From Leptoclinus maculatus (lineage: Eukaryota > Chordata > Actinopteri > Perciformes > Stichaeidae): a DNA stretch of 64,000 nt. Below are positions 10,601-26,345 of the stretch, piece by piece. Numbering within the stretch: position 1 is the stretch's first letter; the number at the start of each line of letters is the position of its first letter. The DNA is taken from contig JAVDOI010000019.1 in NCBI GenBank assembly GCA_032191485.1, positions 11,562,918-11,626,917 of the forward strand, given 5' to 3'. Both the position numbers and the translations under genes were made by a program. A model generated the notes under the pieces. The model did no database searches and was not told the DNA's origin. It saw only the letters and a list, made by a program, of their open reading frames with translations.

Positions 10601-13600
10601 CATTTTTTTTCATTTTCCTACCCGTGTACATGCCATTCAATACAAGCATGACACATTTTATTGGAATGTGCTTGGGTGCTTGCCCTGCGTTTGCATATGA
10701 AACAGTAATCTTTGGAACCGATGCATTAGACGTCTAGACAGTGAGGACCAAAGGAATTTTAAATCAGGTAGAAAACACTCTGCTGTTTCTGTAGCTTTTA
10801 TTCAACCCGGCAGAGCTATTGATGTGAAAAATCTTTTTCATAATTACTCCTTGCATTCTTAACCCCACAAACAACAAGAGAAAGGAAAGGGAGGAACCGA
10901 TTCAGCAGGCTCAGTATTCATCCCCTCGGTCAACAGCACTACAATCAGCTGTGGCTCAAACCGTTCATCACTCAGGAGTATTGAGGGTCTTTGCTTATTG
11001 AGCTTTCATATCAGCCATGACCGAGGTAAAGAGCTCTATTCTGGTTTGCAGAGGTTTTGGTTCAGCACATATTGATAAAAAAAACATCTGGATTTGGACC
11101 ACACCACTGTGAAACTCCCCAACACTCAACCTCAGCAGATGTAGGTACATTATTTAATGGATATGTTTAAATTAGACACCAGGACATTTTTAATTGCCGT
11201 GTAGGATTCTGCTCTATAGATATACGCATGATTGCAGATGGGACCACAGCACTGCCAAAGGCTCTATTGCGAAGCTAATAGACTCTGCATATCGCAACAA
11301 TTTTCCGTTCTAACTTGTTAAATGAGACCTGAGAGGTATGATGAGTGGGTGTGCAGAAGAATGTGAGAGTTCCACATGTTAAAATGAGGTTGACTCCTTT
11401 TGTTAAAGCAAGACTGAGCATTAACTCCACAAAGTGTCTGCTTTTCTTTGCTTTTCGTGGTTTGGCAGGAGCAATAACTAAATAAAATCACCAACGACGG
11501 AAAGTGTGAAAGTAAGAAAAAAAAAAAGGTATTTGGACACGTCTTCTGTATTTACTGAAGAAATATAGAGAACGATGAGCTTTCACGCCTTAACACCTCA
11601 TCTCACGGAGGGACATAGCAATCTACTGATTACACAAAACGTGTTGAGTTATTTTACAATCCGATGTCGTTCTTTTAAATGGTGAAAATAGTCATTAATG
11701 GTCGTTCTTTTTCGGGACTTAGAAACAAGCATGCGAGATACAAAGCTGAGAACATGCAAAGTGATAAATGGTAAAGCTTTGTGTCATCTGACATGTTGGT
11801 TATTGAACAGGAACAAGCCAATTGATTCAAAGGCGTCAATAACACCCAGGTGGACCCGCTGCAGTCTAACTGAGGTCACTCAACAGGCTCCCTAGATTGA
11901 ATTCAAAATGAACAGCAGTGTGATTCCACACATTGTGAGAATGAACATGCAGCTCAATGAGTCAGCCGCAGGGGTAAAAGACGTAGGGTTGAGGGTTCTG
12001 TGCATTGATATGCTGTTTTATGAAGCAACTACACTAAATAAACCGGTGGACATGAATGGTTTGTTTTTAAACTGAGCAGCAGCTGGTGCACATTTTACTC
12101 TGAAATGTGTTTACCAGCACCACTGGTGAACTAGCAGAGAAGTGTTAAAACTCAAAAGTCCCGATGGTTGTAAGAAAAACAGCGCTGGGATCAAAAAGAA
12201 ATCTGGAACTGCCCTTTACTTGAAAATTAATGTATGATGAAATGGGATTGGACCTAACCCAAACAGCCTCGTCCACTTTCTCCCTTTTTTTTTAAAATGA
12301 ATGATGGATGCTGACCTACATGGCAGAAAACATGCATTCAAGGGACAATATTGACCTGTCTGGCTCTGAGAAGCGTCTCAGCATGCTTTCAGAAATCTCT
12401 TTTATGGTGCCAATAAAAGTGTGCACTTGATCGATCTCTGTTACCTCTTCCAAGTGTCTCGAGTATTGACTGTTTCTCTTTGAGCAGTTTGCAGAGAAAG
12501 CACAAAGTCGGCGTGACTTGTTATCTCTCTCACCGGTCCCAGAGCAAAGAAAACCCTTGTATACGTTTACAACCATTTTAAACTTTGATATATATATATG
12601 GGGAGCATGTACTACACTAGATCTTTCAGAGCCAATGTTCCTGTTTTTATGACAACGGGAGTTGTTTCGGTTTCCCGCTCGCACTGCACGGTTCAATATA
12701 AACACCTTTTGATTACAGGTGACGTGACATGACATGAAGAAGAAGAAGGAAGCAGACAACTGGGAAAGGGCATGAAACAAAGAAGTAGGAAGAGGAAGGG
12801 TGAAAAACAAGGAAAAAGAAGACATTGCTGACAAAGGAAAAGAGGAAGTGCAAATGCTGAAAACGTACCAAGAGACATCGTGCTACCAATTAACTCGCTA
12901 CGAGAGTTACGACTTTCTCTCGAGCGCTCGCATCGGCTTCAACCTTTTGACCGCTCGTATATAACTTACAGACCATTAAGTGCCTCACAAAAGTAAGCAT
13001 CTCGTTAGAATTGCTTTAAATATTCATGATTTCTTTCGCAATCGACAGTAACGTCCTCAAAATGGCTGGTTTGGACGTGCAGCTGTTTTCTTTCAACATC
13101 CATCTCTCTCAGCACCTGACTTGTCTTCGTAAGTGGGGGGGTATAGCCATTAGTTATCTGCTGTGGGCTTGAAAGGGAGCAGTTAAACTCCTTCATACAA
13201 AACAGCAGCCACGCTCACCTTGAATACGTGTCCATTATAAGGCACTCCAATTGAGAGATTTTTAAGTGTACATTTTTAAAGTCATTGGTGGCTGAATTCC
13301 ATTGAGCTGCTTGGGTTTCAGGGTCCTGGTATTGTGCATGCTGGTTCTTTGTCACACTGTTTACAGGGATACTTGAATGGAATGGAGCCATTTTTCATAA
13401 GAACACTTGAGTTTTCCTACGATGACACATTCAATCAAAATTCATGAAAGAAAAGACCATTTACATTAAATTGATCAATTTACCTGTTCTATGATGCCAA
13501 GCGTAACGTTATGTTAAAAATACATCAAATCACTTCACGTCTCTACAGTGTTGGGTAAATGTCTGTACATTTTTATTTAACCAACCAAACTGAACAGTAG

Positions 13601-16339
13601 TGCAAGGATCATGGTATAAATGAACTAGGTAAATTAACCTTCCTACCTAGCCCCATTTTTAGGCCTCTGCTCGAAAATAGTTTACCCATACTCAAAGGGA
13701 CTTATCTCTCCAACTACAAGGTCTATTTGAATCATTTACATTTTATAATGACACTAACATGTGTGAGATGTGTTAATATGTGTACATGTCAGTGTTTATG
13801 TTACTGGTTATTGCTGAATGAACATAACACACAGCTCACATTGAACATTTTCAGGTTCGCCTGAAAAGAATGCAATTTTTTTATTTATTTTTATTTTTGC
13901 AGATACACCCAAATCACCCCTCAGAAGTCATAGCACAACATGGCAGGAGTCTCTCTAAAAAAATGGCTTTGATAAAGTGAAGCAGGCCAGCGGTATCAAT
14001 GTTTTTCTACAGGTCAGCCAAGGTCAGCCTTCGTCAATTCTGATTTTGGAAGCAGCACAAAGTATCCATCTATCTATCTATCCAGCAGGGCTTTGCAATT
14101 CTAGTGTCAAAATTCATTTTTGCACCGTTTGCTACCTACCTTCTCGGACCAGGTCAACAGTTTGCTTTCTATGTATGTATCATTATGCAATCATTGGATT
14201 GGACTTCCAGTTCACATTTTGACTCACTTCTAGATACATTTTGACTTGAATGACTGAGAATCTTCACAGACAAAAGTTTGACGACAGTTCTGGCAATAAT
14301 GTGAGCAAGGAACACTAAAAGTTGATTACTTTTCTTCCTTCCAACATTTGTCATCTACAACAGCTTGCCTGAATGACGCTCTCCGTTAGCTGATTAACCC
14401 CCCTCCCTTTAGAGCTTTGTGAAGGCGGCAGGTACGTTTTCCATCTGCAGGGTCTGATTTAAGTGACGTGCCCTGTTAAAGTGTGATTACGCACACCAGA
14501 TCCACTGTGGATTGATGATTAGCTCTTGAGCAACCTGCACCAGGCTGTTGCACGCACACTTCTGTGTCGTTATGTCTTGGCATTCTTAAACCCAGTTTGT
14601 AGAATGATGAATGATAATCGTCAGAAGTGTTTCAGATGATGCCGTCCCGGTGACACGTGGGACACAGTAAAAACTTCTATCCCCTCTTTATGTCTCAGAA
14701 AACCCATCCGAGCTGTCACTTCTCACCCAGCCTCTCTCTCTTCAAAAGCATAATTTTCTTCCCAAAGTAACACCTAAAGTGTTGCATTTCAAATTGCAGT
14801 AGAGTTTTGTTATTGAAGAGGTGTTTTAGTCCTGCTGATTCATATTGAGGAAACATTGGAGTTTAAAGTGTCTGGATTGAGACAGTAGAGAGTAAAAAGG
14901 CTTAAGATGTCCACACATGCTTCCATGACTTAGCTCAGTATAATTAAAATAATTTCTAAACCCTACAAAAAAATGTATAGTATGCAATTAAATTCATAAA
15001 ATTCTAGTTCCTAGTGGGTAAGCATTTTTGATCATTATACTCGCATATACATTTTCACATTCACATCATCACTAGAGCTCTCTTTTCCAGCTTCCAGTGT
15101 CATCCAACTGCTTCATCCGTCCGGTCTGCCAAAAATAAAAATAGATTTTTTGTGTTTTTTCCTCCGTCACAGTCAGTGTTTTGGCTGTTTGCCAGTCAGC
15201 ACTCCACACTCCTTCCTCTCCTCTTTTCCTCTTGCAGGGACTTCTGATGAGCTGTGAAAGAGCATCGATAGACTCCTACAGTGCACCTTCCACGTCCCGG
15301 CGAGATTGTAATCATGGGCAATTTTTGATTTTTTTTTTTCACACATCCTCTGCAAAACGTATTCATAGGCGTAACAAATAAGATCCACTCTCTGCGGACT
15401 AATGGGAAATCTGAAGTCATACATGGGAGTAAAACTCTCAGCGGGGGAGAATTTAAAATCCCGTCACGTTTGGACAAAATAAAGATTGGCACTCACTGTA
15501 TCATGTTAGCCACTCTAAACAGGGTATACGTTTACTTTTGCAATAGAAGTTGTGAGGTTTTTAGGTCTCCTCATTACCAATGTAAACCCACTTAGTGCTC
15601 CAGGACACAAGACAGGACTACTCACCCCCCCTCCACTATTAAACCCTCCCGGTAGTAATAACCAAATCCAATATAATTAAAATCTACCCATGAATGTAAA
15701 ATATAGAGCTTGACCATCTTCCTGATTACTAATTAATTGCACCGCATAATTTCCCTTTAGATTTGGTTGGCGATACTTAATGTACCACTCAAATTTACAG
15801 TGTAATTAGTGTAAAATAAAAGGCGCTCCCATCTCTCATTCTTCCTCTGGTGGTGTTCCTTTTACCCTCATCACAGCAAGTGATTTAAACTCCATGCCAG
15901 CCACTAGCACTTCTCAACAGACACTTTTGAATTACACTGCCCATTGTCCATATTGCTAAACTTCACCACGGACATAAAAACTCTACGCTGGAAGCAAGAG
16001 AAAAAGAAGACAGGAGGAGTTCATGCACAGAGGAATACAACGTTGTTTCTCCTCGCCACTACTGCAGTTACTAGAGTGGTATAGAGATATTTTGTTTGGT
16101 TCTTTTCAGTGATTATTGCTCTGGAGAATATGATTGACAGACCTCACCTGCATAAAGTTGAGGTTGAGTCAAGATTATGCAAAGTCAGATACGACGAATG
16201 GTCAATCGACGATTATGCAACGAGCGGCCAGCTTGCCATAGAAAATCAATAAGATCTGTTACCTACTTGGTCTTACCGGGACTTGGTGTATCTCCACCAT
16301 TAGAGTCTTTTAGCATAACTGAACACTGAAGGACCCTGT
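9933..16339. other. Gene-free stretch
   Basis: No recognisable gene or transposon. It holds an 18-bp perfect palindrome at 10113-10130 (AAATTATACGTATAATTT), an AT microsatellite at 10565-10597, a short TCTA tract at about 14068-14081, and an acceptor-like poly-T/CAG at 13877-13902 with no partner donor. The 172-codon minus-strand frame at 12834-12316 has a low-complexity Ser/Phe-rich start and no known domain; a frame of this length is expected about once by chance. The stretch 15660-15800 is AT-rich with several TAATTA-type words. Confidence 0.4.
10565..10597. repeat. (AT)16 microsatellite
   Basis: Uninterrupted AT tract of about 16 units, followed by a poly-T run. Confidence 0.95.
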
Positions 16340-16477
16340 GGTAGTGCCGCCGTGGGAACAACTTGTCAATCACAAGGTAACCACGCCATGAATAATATCC
16401 TGCTTTGTCTATTTTACACTAAATGAGACCATCAACTCATGTTTACAATATTTACTGAGGTAATAAATCAAGTGTAA
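16340..16477 (+). repeat. Dispersed repeat family A, copy 1
   Basis: One of three copies in this window of a repeat I also recognise from percomorph genomes. Shared blocks are GTCAATCACAAGGTA, a CCTGCTTTGTCTATTT-like block, CTAAATGAGACCAT, CAACTCATGTTTAC and TTTACTGAGGTAATAAATCA. Copy 2 (30900-31251) shares the CTGCTTTGTCGTCTATT and TGAACTCATGTTTACTGAGG blocks; copy 3 (43188-43465, reversed) shares the TCAATCACAAGGTAGCC block. This copy lacks about 60 bases present between the GACCAT and AACTCATG blocks in copies 2 and 3. The element class is unknown; no terminal repeats are seen. Confidence 0.6.
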
Positions 16478-17487
16478 ACGCGCATTGACCCATCAAACTC
16501 CATTCCCTTCTTTTGTCCGTCCCATTGATCCACAACCCAAGATCCTCTTTTAACAAGAAAATCTTTAAATAAAAGAAAGAAAACATTCATATTTTCTGGA
16601 CTGCTCCTGGATGCTTTCACCAAAAGACAGACTTGGATCATCATGGATCCACCATCACCACAGGGTTCATACTCCTGTGCCTGAAATCAGCGTTGGCTCA
16701 GTACACCCCCCCCCTTTTTCCACAGCAATACTTTCCAATTTCCTTTTGCGCTGTCTTGCTCCACTTGGCATAATCAATTTCAATTTCTTATTATTTAGAG
16801 ACAAAGGGAGCCACGCTTGGCTGAGGATCTTTGATCTAGCACCAGTTTACTCCGCAGCGCTTCATAATTTGCACCATTAAAGTGGACCACCTTCTCAAAC
16901 CGCCCTCGCGCTCTACCTCATTGTGCGCGGTTACCTCGACTGATGGAGCTCATCGCGGGTCAGATTTGATTACAAGAATGAGAAAACTTGTGCCAAGTCT
17001 GGTTTCGTTTTGCGAACGCCAGCTATATGCACAGGCCATTTGACGATGTGCTGCGCACTTCCAATTTCCAGCTTGTTGTTGTCTGCATAATATGAGACAG
17101 TGTATAGACATAAATGAAGAAAAGAATCCCATAAAAAAAAAGCATTTGCATTTTTATGACTCACGCTATCTGTCCGTCATTTTCCCATGAAATCACTCTG
17201 AATTTAGGCATTGTAACTTAATGACACACCAGGAGCAAATACAACTGTATGCACATCTGCTCGGGCAGAAAAAAGTTTTTTTTTCAGAAAGGTTGTCTAT
17301 TCAGTGACAGAAACTTTTCAAAAACAGCTCCAGCTGCTGCTTTGCACACACTTTGCATGAACACAAACTATGTGCATAAAGTTTTGGAGCAATTTTCCAT
17401 TCTGCTGGTGTTACAGCGTTGTCACCGAGGGTTTGCTTTTGCTCTAATCATCTCCAACTGATAATTAGACGATGTTCTTGTCACCGT

Positions 17488-17511
17488 CACACACACACAC
17501 ACACACACACA
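17488..17511. repeat. (CA)12 microsatellite
   Basis: Uninterrupted CA tract of 12 units. Confidence 0.95.
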
Positions 17512-18257
17512 GCTCCCGATGGGCCTGGCTTTTTCGGCGATTGCACTTCTTGGGCGTAGTTGTTGTAATTTTCAGTTGTCTCCGTATGAAGTAGCACAGC
17601 CTTATCTAAGGAGGAGACATTTTAAAAAGACAGGCGAGGACAGGGGGAAAAATAAAACTCGGGAGAAGAAACTTTTAAATGCCCCCAGTCTGCTTGCGAA
17701 GGCAGAGTTTCCATTATGGGAACAACACCTGAACTGAATCGGACAGATTTTAACCATGTAATCTGAGTATTTGTCTCTCAGCTCCGAGTAGCAAAAGGCC
17801 AAATTGCCTCTTACGGTGCATTTTTAAATGAAAACAACTGTCTCGGTGAGTCACTGCAGGTATTTACAGGCTACAATAACCTCTGCACAAACACAAATGC
17901 ACAGTCCGCTTACATTCCCTTCAAGGCAGTCACAGGTGGAAGGCCCGTATAAAAAGGAGTCAGAGTATCCTCAACAGGTCATTACCGGAGCAAAGCTGAG
18001 ACAAGTACTGTTCTTTTCTTCCTGATTTATTGTAATAGCGAGGTTGAGGGTTGGACAACCTCCAGGTAAAGGTTGACTGACCACATCCATTCATATGATG
18101 CAGATTTATCAACTGAAAGGTTACTAATAAATGTACTAAGTGTACTTTGATGATGAATTCCCGTATTTGTTGATAATTGCAATAAAGGGTCTGTAAACCC
18201 CTGTTACAGTGGTAGTAATTTGTATATACAGTGGTACACTTTTGGTAATCTAATGGT

Positions 18258-18640
18258 AGGAAACAGGAAGTGAACAGTCCAACTTTGTTGCTCTATGATA
18301 ACCTTACTTTCTCCTTTGCTCCCGTCGTCATTTGAACGTAAACGTATGTCGTTTTGGAGAGCTTGCTGAAATGACCCATAATGCCTTATGGCAGGTCGAC
18401 ATGATTCATCAGAGCCTTCCAGAACTGTTCGAATTCACCGTTGCAACAATAGAACTAGTCACAGCCACAGTTAAGTGAAAGATCCTGGTATACTGGGTAA
18501 AGTATAAACACTTGGTTAAGGTCAGGGAACAATAGTGGCCACGGTCATAAGAAACCAACATCGACTGTCAGAAGGAAACAGGAAGTAAACAGCTACCTTT
18601 TGTTGACCCATCCAACAACCTTCCTCTGGAAAAATTGGGA
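18258..18640. repeat. Dispersed repeat relic with internal direct repeat
   Basis: AGGAAACAGGAAGTGAACAG at 18258 recurs as AAGGAAACAGGAAGTAAACA at 18572. Between them lies CACTTGGTTAAGGTCAGGG, which resembles the end of the repeat at 3700-3960. Similar phrases (TTGGTTAAGGTTAGGG, ATCGACTGTCAGAAGGAAAC) are familiar from percomorph interspersed repeats. It may be a composite of two overlapping copies. Boundaries and class are uncertain. Confidence 0.45.
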
Positions 18641-20001
18641 CTATAGCAGCAAAGAAAGCGGTGCTCATAGCAATAAAAATGTAAAAAAACTAATCTGCAC
18701 TGCCTCCTTCCAGAAACAACGTGCTTGTAGAAGTTTTCAGTGGAACTTTTAATCTAAGAAAATTTGAAAAAAACTCCTATCGAAGAAAGCTCAGCGATGG
18801 ATATCTCAGAACTTAGACCTTTTGAATTCACATATGGGGCGAGAACTCAAATTTCCTTTTTACCATTTCACTTCTTCATCGCCTCATTAGCAACAGTTCA
18901 GTACACACCTGAACATGTCAGACTCTGCCTTCTTCACTGTGTGCCTTTAGCTCCGGACTAGTAGAACCCTAAAGGCTTTCAAGAGACTCATCGTGCGATG
19001 AGTAGTCCAATGTGTAAAGCCAAAACCATGGCTGGATACCACAAAGGTAAGTGAGAACGTGTGAGTGAATTGACCCTTTAACACCATAACATGAACATGC
19101 CAGTGTTAACGCAACCCTTTATTGTAATCCGTGTCACCTCGGAGAGGTCTGGGTCCCTGAGGCGTGACACAGAGGGTCAAACCCTGCTGGTCTGCACGGT
19201 CTCGACAAAGCTCGATTGCACATCTGCACTCTGCTACAGCATTCATGTCTGCTCCAATTATCCCACTTATCTAAATAACAAAAAAAAAACGTTTCAGGCA
19301 AATGAACACATTGCTCATCTAAAGCTTTAGCACAATAAGAGGTTGCGGGGTTTATTCTTGAGTGTCACCATTAATGACATATTCATGTATGCTACACCCC
19401 TAGCAGGGGTTTTGATGCTTTGTCCACCAATCCACTAATGCCATCACTTCACTTAATTACCCTCAATTAAGACACTATAAAAGGATTGCAAAGAATTGCT
19501 AATGAACTAATTTGAAGACGTGGAAACATTCAAAAGAGGATCCTGGATTGAGGGCAATTAACCCCAGGCATGATAGATAAGCCTCTTCGCCCCCTCATTC
19601 CCTCTCTTCATATGGAGAGGAAATTTGGGCTTGAAGGGTGAACTCATTTTAAAATACTAGACAGCTCAATCAATATTTGCAGATTAATATCCGCTTCGCT
19701 GACCATTAATAGGTGCACAACCTTGTGGATTCAGAGTGCTTATGCTTTCACATGTTGCTGTGAAACTGATGCGAAATGTCAACTGGAATATATGTCCATT
19801 TAGAAATGAAACCTGCCTTATTCTCTTCACTGCGTCCAACGATTCTGTCTCCCATTAGATGCACGTGACTTAATTCGATCATCCTGGCATGGCCTAAGTG
19901 AAAGGTTGGCAGATTGCTTCAAGTCAAAGCTCAGGGCTGACATTACATTTTTTGACAGATATTTGGTATCCGTGGAGTCGGTGCATTCAATGAACCTCCT
20001 G

Positions 20002-20009
20002 TGACGTCA
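20002..20009. promoter_or_regulatory. Perfect CRE motif TGACGTCA
   Basis: GTGACGTCAC is a perfect 10-bp palindrome containing the full cAMP response element, lying within a further imperfect inverted repeat (CCTGTGA ... TCACAGG). CREB/ATF dimers bind this motif. Whether it is used here is unknown. Confidence 0.35.
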
Positions 20010-20633
20010 CATTACGCATCACAGGGGTCTAAGGTCACCACTCCTAAACCCCCACAGGATTTTGCTTATAAAGTTCAGCCGCCAAACTCACAATTTTAAA
20101 GTGTTTATAGATGAAAAGCCAAGTCAATAATCATTGAAAGTAATACTACATATGGTTAATCAGCATACTTGCCAACCTCCAGACACCTAAACAATGCTGA
20201 TAAATTATGAAACCTCAAACTCAATCTGTTTGATGGGTTTAATGCATTTCGATAATTTCTATTTGACAGTTTCATTTTGATGAAATGGGTTCCTGAGGTG
20301 GCAAATGCAGTTTTAGCTGCATGAAGAGAAACATCAATTAGTTTGCGTAATTTAGGTAATTGTCGTAAAAGCAACAATAGCTTTATTCGACCATGATAAT
20401 GCAGATTTTTCAACCAGAGACTGTGGCATTAATGGTATAATCAGGCAGAACACAGCTCTGTTTTTCTGCTGCTATTCAGCTATTATTATGATACTGAAGA
20501 TACTATTATGATTCCACGAAAGCAAACACTCCGAGAAAGATGGCTGCTGTTTCTGAGGATGAAACATCATCAATAACATGTTCAATAAAACACCACAAAA
20601 TGAGTGCTAATAACCCCGTTCTCGTATTTATGT

Positions 20634-20962
20634 TTAAAGGAACAGTGTGTAGGATTTTTAGTGGCATCTGGTGGTGTAGTTGCAGATCTCTCCAAGACTG
20701 CGTTAACGAAAGCCGCAGAGTACAACACCGCAGTAGCGCCGTTCACCTGAGGCCGGTGCTGCGTGCACATTGAAGTCCTGATGGTAAATCATTTTCATTT
20801 TCTCTCAATGAAAAAAACGAATGGGCACGGAGAAAGCACCTGTTGTTGAAGCAGCCCTCATCAAATGGATTGCTAATGCCTGCTCACATAATGCTCAAGT
20901 TTTCACTGTATATTCTGTTTCTGCTAATAAATCCCCTGAAATGCTACACACTGGCCCTTTAA
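20634..20962. mobile_element. TTAA-flanked MITE (non-autonomous DNA transposon)
   Basis: The ends are inverted repeats: 20638-20657 (AGGAACAGTGTGTAGGATTT) and the reverse complement of 20939-20958 (AGGGCCAGTGTGTAGCATTT) agree at 17 of 20 positions, and each is bordered by TTAA (20634-20637 and 20959-20962). TTAA target duplication is the hallmark of piggyBac-type transposition, although ends with other duplications cannot be fully excluded. The 5' start AACAGTGTGTAGGATTT with ATCTGGTGG shortly after is very common in percomorph genomes. There is no coding capacity. Confidence 0.8.
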
Positions 20963-23119
20963 GAATTCATTTTCATTTTAGTTTTCAACAACAGCTGAGC
21001 TCGTTTGATATTTAGCTATCCTCCATGGATCATATCATTAATGCTCCTGTAATAATATCTCCACATAAGTCTCAGCTTTGTCAGGTGTTCATTCTTAACG
21101 CGAGTATCTTTTCAAGCCAGATGCTAGCTTTGTCATTTGGTGCTTTTCAACTGAAATAGCTGCATACTGTGGCCACAAATGGCACAAAAAGCTCTGTGGC
21201 GCTAGCGGGAGCTCCATAATTGGATGCACATGTTTGGGCGACACCCTTTCAGATTTCATAAATACAGATAATTCCCATCCAGCGTGTGTCCACCAGTGGG
21301 TTGGATAATGCTGAAGCGGTGGATTTATCATGCTAATGGCACTGCCAAATACAAAGACTGATGGCTCAGCAAAACACAGAGAGCGGCAGGCAGGTCACCA
21401 GACTCTAGTGAAACGTACTTCAAAACGCTGACGCGTACAAACCAGTCCCTTCACTCGTAACCGTTCCCAACTGTAAACAAGAGTACAAGGAAAATTAGCA
21501 TGCAGGTGGAAAAGACTGAGATGGAGCAACAATGTCTAATTTTTTGAAGACAAACCAAAAATCAAGGCATTGTCCTTCGTCGATGTTTCGTGAGCGCGTT
21601 TCATTGTACTGCACGTTGTTGTGACAGTCGTTTGGCCAGTTCCCTGGATTGGAGGTAAAATCACCTTCCCAAGGCTCTCTATTGATCCGTGCATATTGTA
21701 TTTCTTCTGCTGCCTGCTTTCCCTTCTGCTTGTGTCTTTTGTTCTGGTGTCCCTGAGAGGATTGTGGGCCCAGCTTGCCAGTGACTTGCCAAACCGGATT
21801 AAGAGAAACTGGTTCTACTCCAGCTCATTTACCTGATAGCACGACACAGCCTACATTTTGTTTGTTCATTTGGTCCATTCTTAACTTCACATTTTAAAAT
21901 GTGGCCTTAGATTCAAACGCAAAATCCCAACATTCAAATTTCTCAAATTTTCCAGGACCATCCTCACCTTCGTCTTTCTTGTTTTTATCAAGTGTTTAAA
22001 GGATGGACCTTCATACATCTGCTCCACGCTCCCCAGAGTTCCAGAATTCTTTAAAAAGAAATCCATGGCAGAGAGTTGATTCAGGACACCAGGAGGATTA
22101 TTCCATCCTTCTGTTTAATAAAGTGGTTCTTCAGGTTTTTCCAACAGCAAGTCAAAGTCTCTTGACAGCTGTTCGCATTGATGGACAATCCAACGATCAA
22201 TACGCACTCTGTTAACACAGACCCTACTGACTACAGAGTACTTGAAGTAGTTAAACAAAGAATGGAATGAAGCAATAGACAATATATATATATATTATAT
22301 AGATTGTTATTGTATAGACATTCAGAGCATTAATATAACAGCAAACAACTGTTGCTATGTAAAGATATGGCAAAAGATCATCAACAAAAGAATTAGCAAA
22401 ACTTTAATGTAAGATTTCTGAGTTATTGCTGACATTACAATTGATCCACGGGCGCCATGCACATCAACGAGCGCACCAAAAGAAGTCAAAATAATGTAAT
22501 TTCTTTCTACATCTCAACAGGCTCCAGCCCCTCCCTGCTAAGAAGACATAATGAGACACAAATGTTAGCACTATCCCTGATTGAGCGGTTGATTTACATC
22601 AACATCCCACGCAGAACACCATCACACTCCACAGAGTGAACCCCTTTCAACATGACAAAATCCTATAAACAATAAGTAAGTGTGTGTGGTTTATGTAACC
22701 CGTTGATAATTTATCATTGGACAGAATTAATCATGAGTAAGACACACAAACATGATGTTAATGTGGGGAAACAGGGCCTAGTAACAGCCTGGCCTCCTTG
22801 TGGGAACAGTGCAAAAAATTTGACTATTAAACTATTAGACCGCTGAATGCCTGTCCTGTTACTGAACAACACTGCTCAGTGACTCTTCGCTAACCCTCGA
22901 GCCCACACTGTTCCTTTAAAGCTGGGTCGGTCTTTATTCACAAGCAACAGCAGCATTTGTATCATCAGTATACCTTCAGTAGCTGTAGCTTAGTGTGCTA
23001 CGCTATGATTGGCCAGTCTGCGTTCGAGGGGTGGGACTTAACGCAGGGTCACTTCATTGTTGTAGGTAATTTGCTTGTAGAATTTCTCATGTTGTTTAAC
23101 CTTTTTGCGGTTTTGTTTT
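20963..23119. other. Gene-free stretch
   Basis: No gene recognised. CACACTGTTCCTTTAAAG at about 22904-22921 matches the inverted end of the TTAA MITE at 20634 (reverse complement CTTTAAAGGAACAGTGTG), so a second, broken element end is present. Short TA run at 22281-22296. Confidence 0.45.
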
Positions 23120-25860
<2,741 letters not shown>

Positions 25861-25864
25861 TCTA

Positions 25865-25916
<52 letters not shown>

Positions 25917-25920
25917 ACAC
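25861..25920. repeat. Compound (TC)n(AC)n microsatellite
   Basis: TC-rich run at about 25845-25880 followed by an AC run at 25881-25920 with one AT interruption. It lies just upstream of a candidate splice acceptor and may serve as its pyrimidine-rich context. Confidence 0.95.
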
Positions 25921-25969
25921 CCGCGCGCTGTCACACTTCTCCCCCACCTTCCCACTGTCTCCCTTACAG

Positions 25970-26082
25970 CCGAGGCGCGTTTCGTCTCCAAAGCCTGTCT
26001 CCAGAAGCATGTCTGAGGACATGCAGCCACGGTGCGATGAAGCGGACCAAAAGACGCCACCAGCATGACAGCATGAAAGCAG
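25970..26082 (+). other. Candidate exon (113 bp) in CpG-dense DNA
   Basis: Bounded by a strong acceptor, CCACTGTCTCCCTTACAG, and a strong donor, GCAG/GTAAGC. It is CpG-dense for this window (about 8 CpGs in the exon). Two frames are informative: one has ATG at 26009 and stops within the exon; the other has ATG at 26036 with G at -3 and runs basic (MKRTKRRHQHDSMKA) to the donor in phase 1. This would fit a 5' exon carrying the start codon, or a 5'-UTR exon. I do not recognise the peptide. Downstream DNA stays CpG-rich to about 27.45 kb, as expected near a promoter in fish. Chance pairing of splice sites remains possible. Confidence 0.35.
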
Positions 26083-26249
26083 GTAAGCCGATACCCGAGT
26101 GATCTTGTTTTCCCCTTTTATGAACTGTAGCCTGTTTCTGATAAAAAACAAAGGAATCGGTATTTCTCAAGCAGGTTTATTTGACTCTCCCAGACCAAGA
26201 GATATGGAGCGTTAGTTCCTACAGCGACTGAGCGAGAGAGGAGAGCAGG

Positions 26250-26345
26250 TTTCATTTAGGTGTCTTGCTCAAGGACACTCCAACAGAAGGGACCGAACCT
26301 GAGACTTATGTCTCTTAACCGTAGACGCATGTATCATGATCCCAC
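26250..26345 (-). mobile_element. tRNA-derived SINE fragment
   Basis: AGGTGTCTTGCTCAAGGACA at 26258 shares a 17-base block with the better-preserved SINE at 45161-45370, and GGACCGAACC (minus: GGTTCGGTCC) is its degenerate RNA polymerase III box B. Only the middle is left; the GGATAAAAGC tail is not attached. A lone tail-like GCTTTGGATAAAAGCGTC in the opposite orientation lies at 26871-26888. Confidence 0.6.

Larger units (their letters stand above)
16478..20633. other. Gene-free stretch
   Basis: No gene recognised. Donor-like GTAAGT at 19047 (ACAAAG/GTAAGTG) has no convincing exon. An 18-bp hairpin at 18986-19003 has 8-bp arms. The intervals 19430-19570 and 20190-20480 are repeat-poor and AT-leaning with TAATTG/ATTTGC-type words and look like candidate regulatory DNA, without proof of conservation. 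Confidence 0.4.

Noticed and set aside
12316..12834. Longest ordinary open frame (172 codons, minus strand)
   Set aside because: Low-complexity Ser/Phe/Leu start, no known domain, and about one frame of this length is expected by chance in 64 kb of six-frame AT-leaning sequence.
13877..13980. Exon after a strong poly-T acceptor, with ACAACATGG start
   Set aside because: The frame stops after ten codons and no donor follows.
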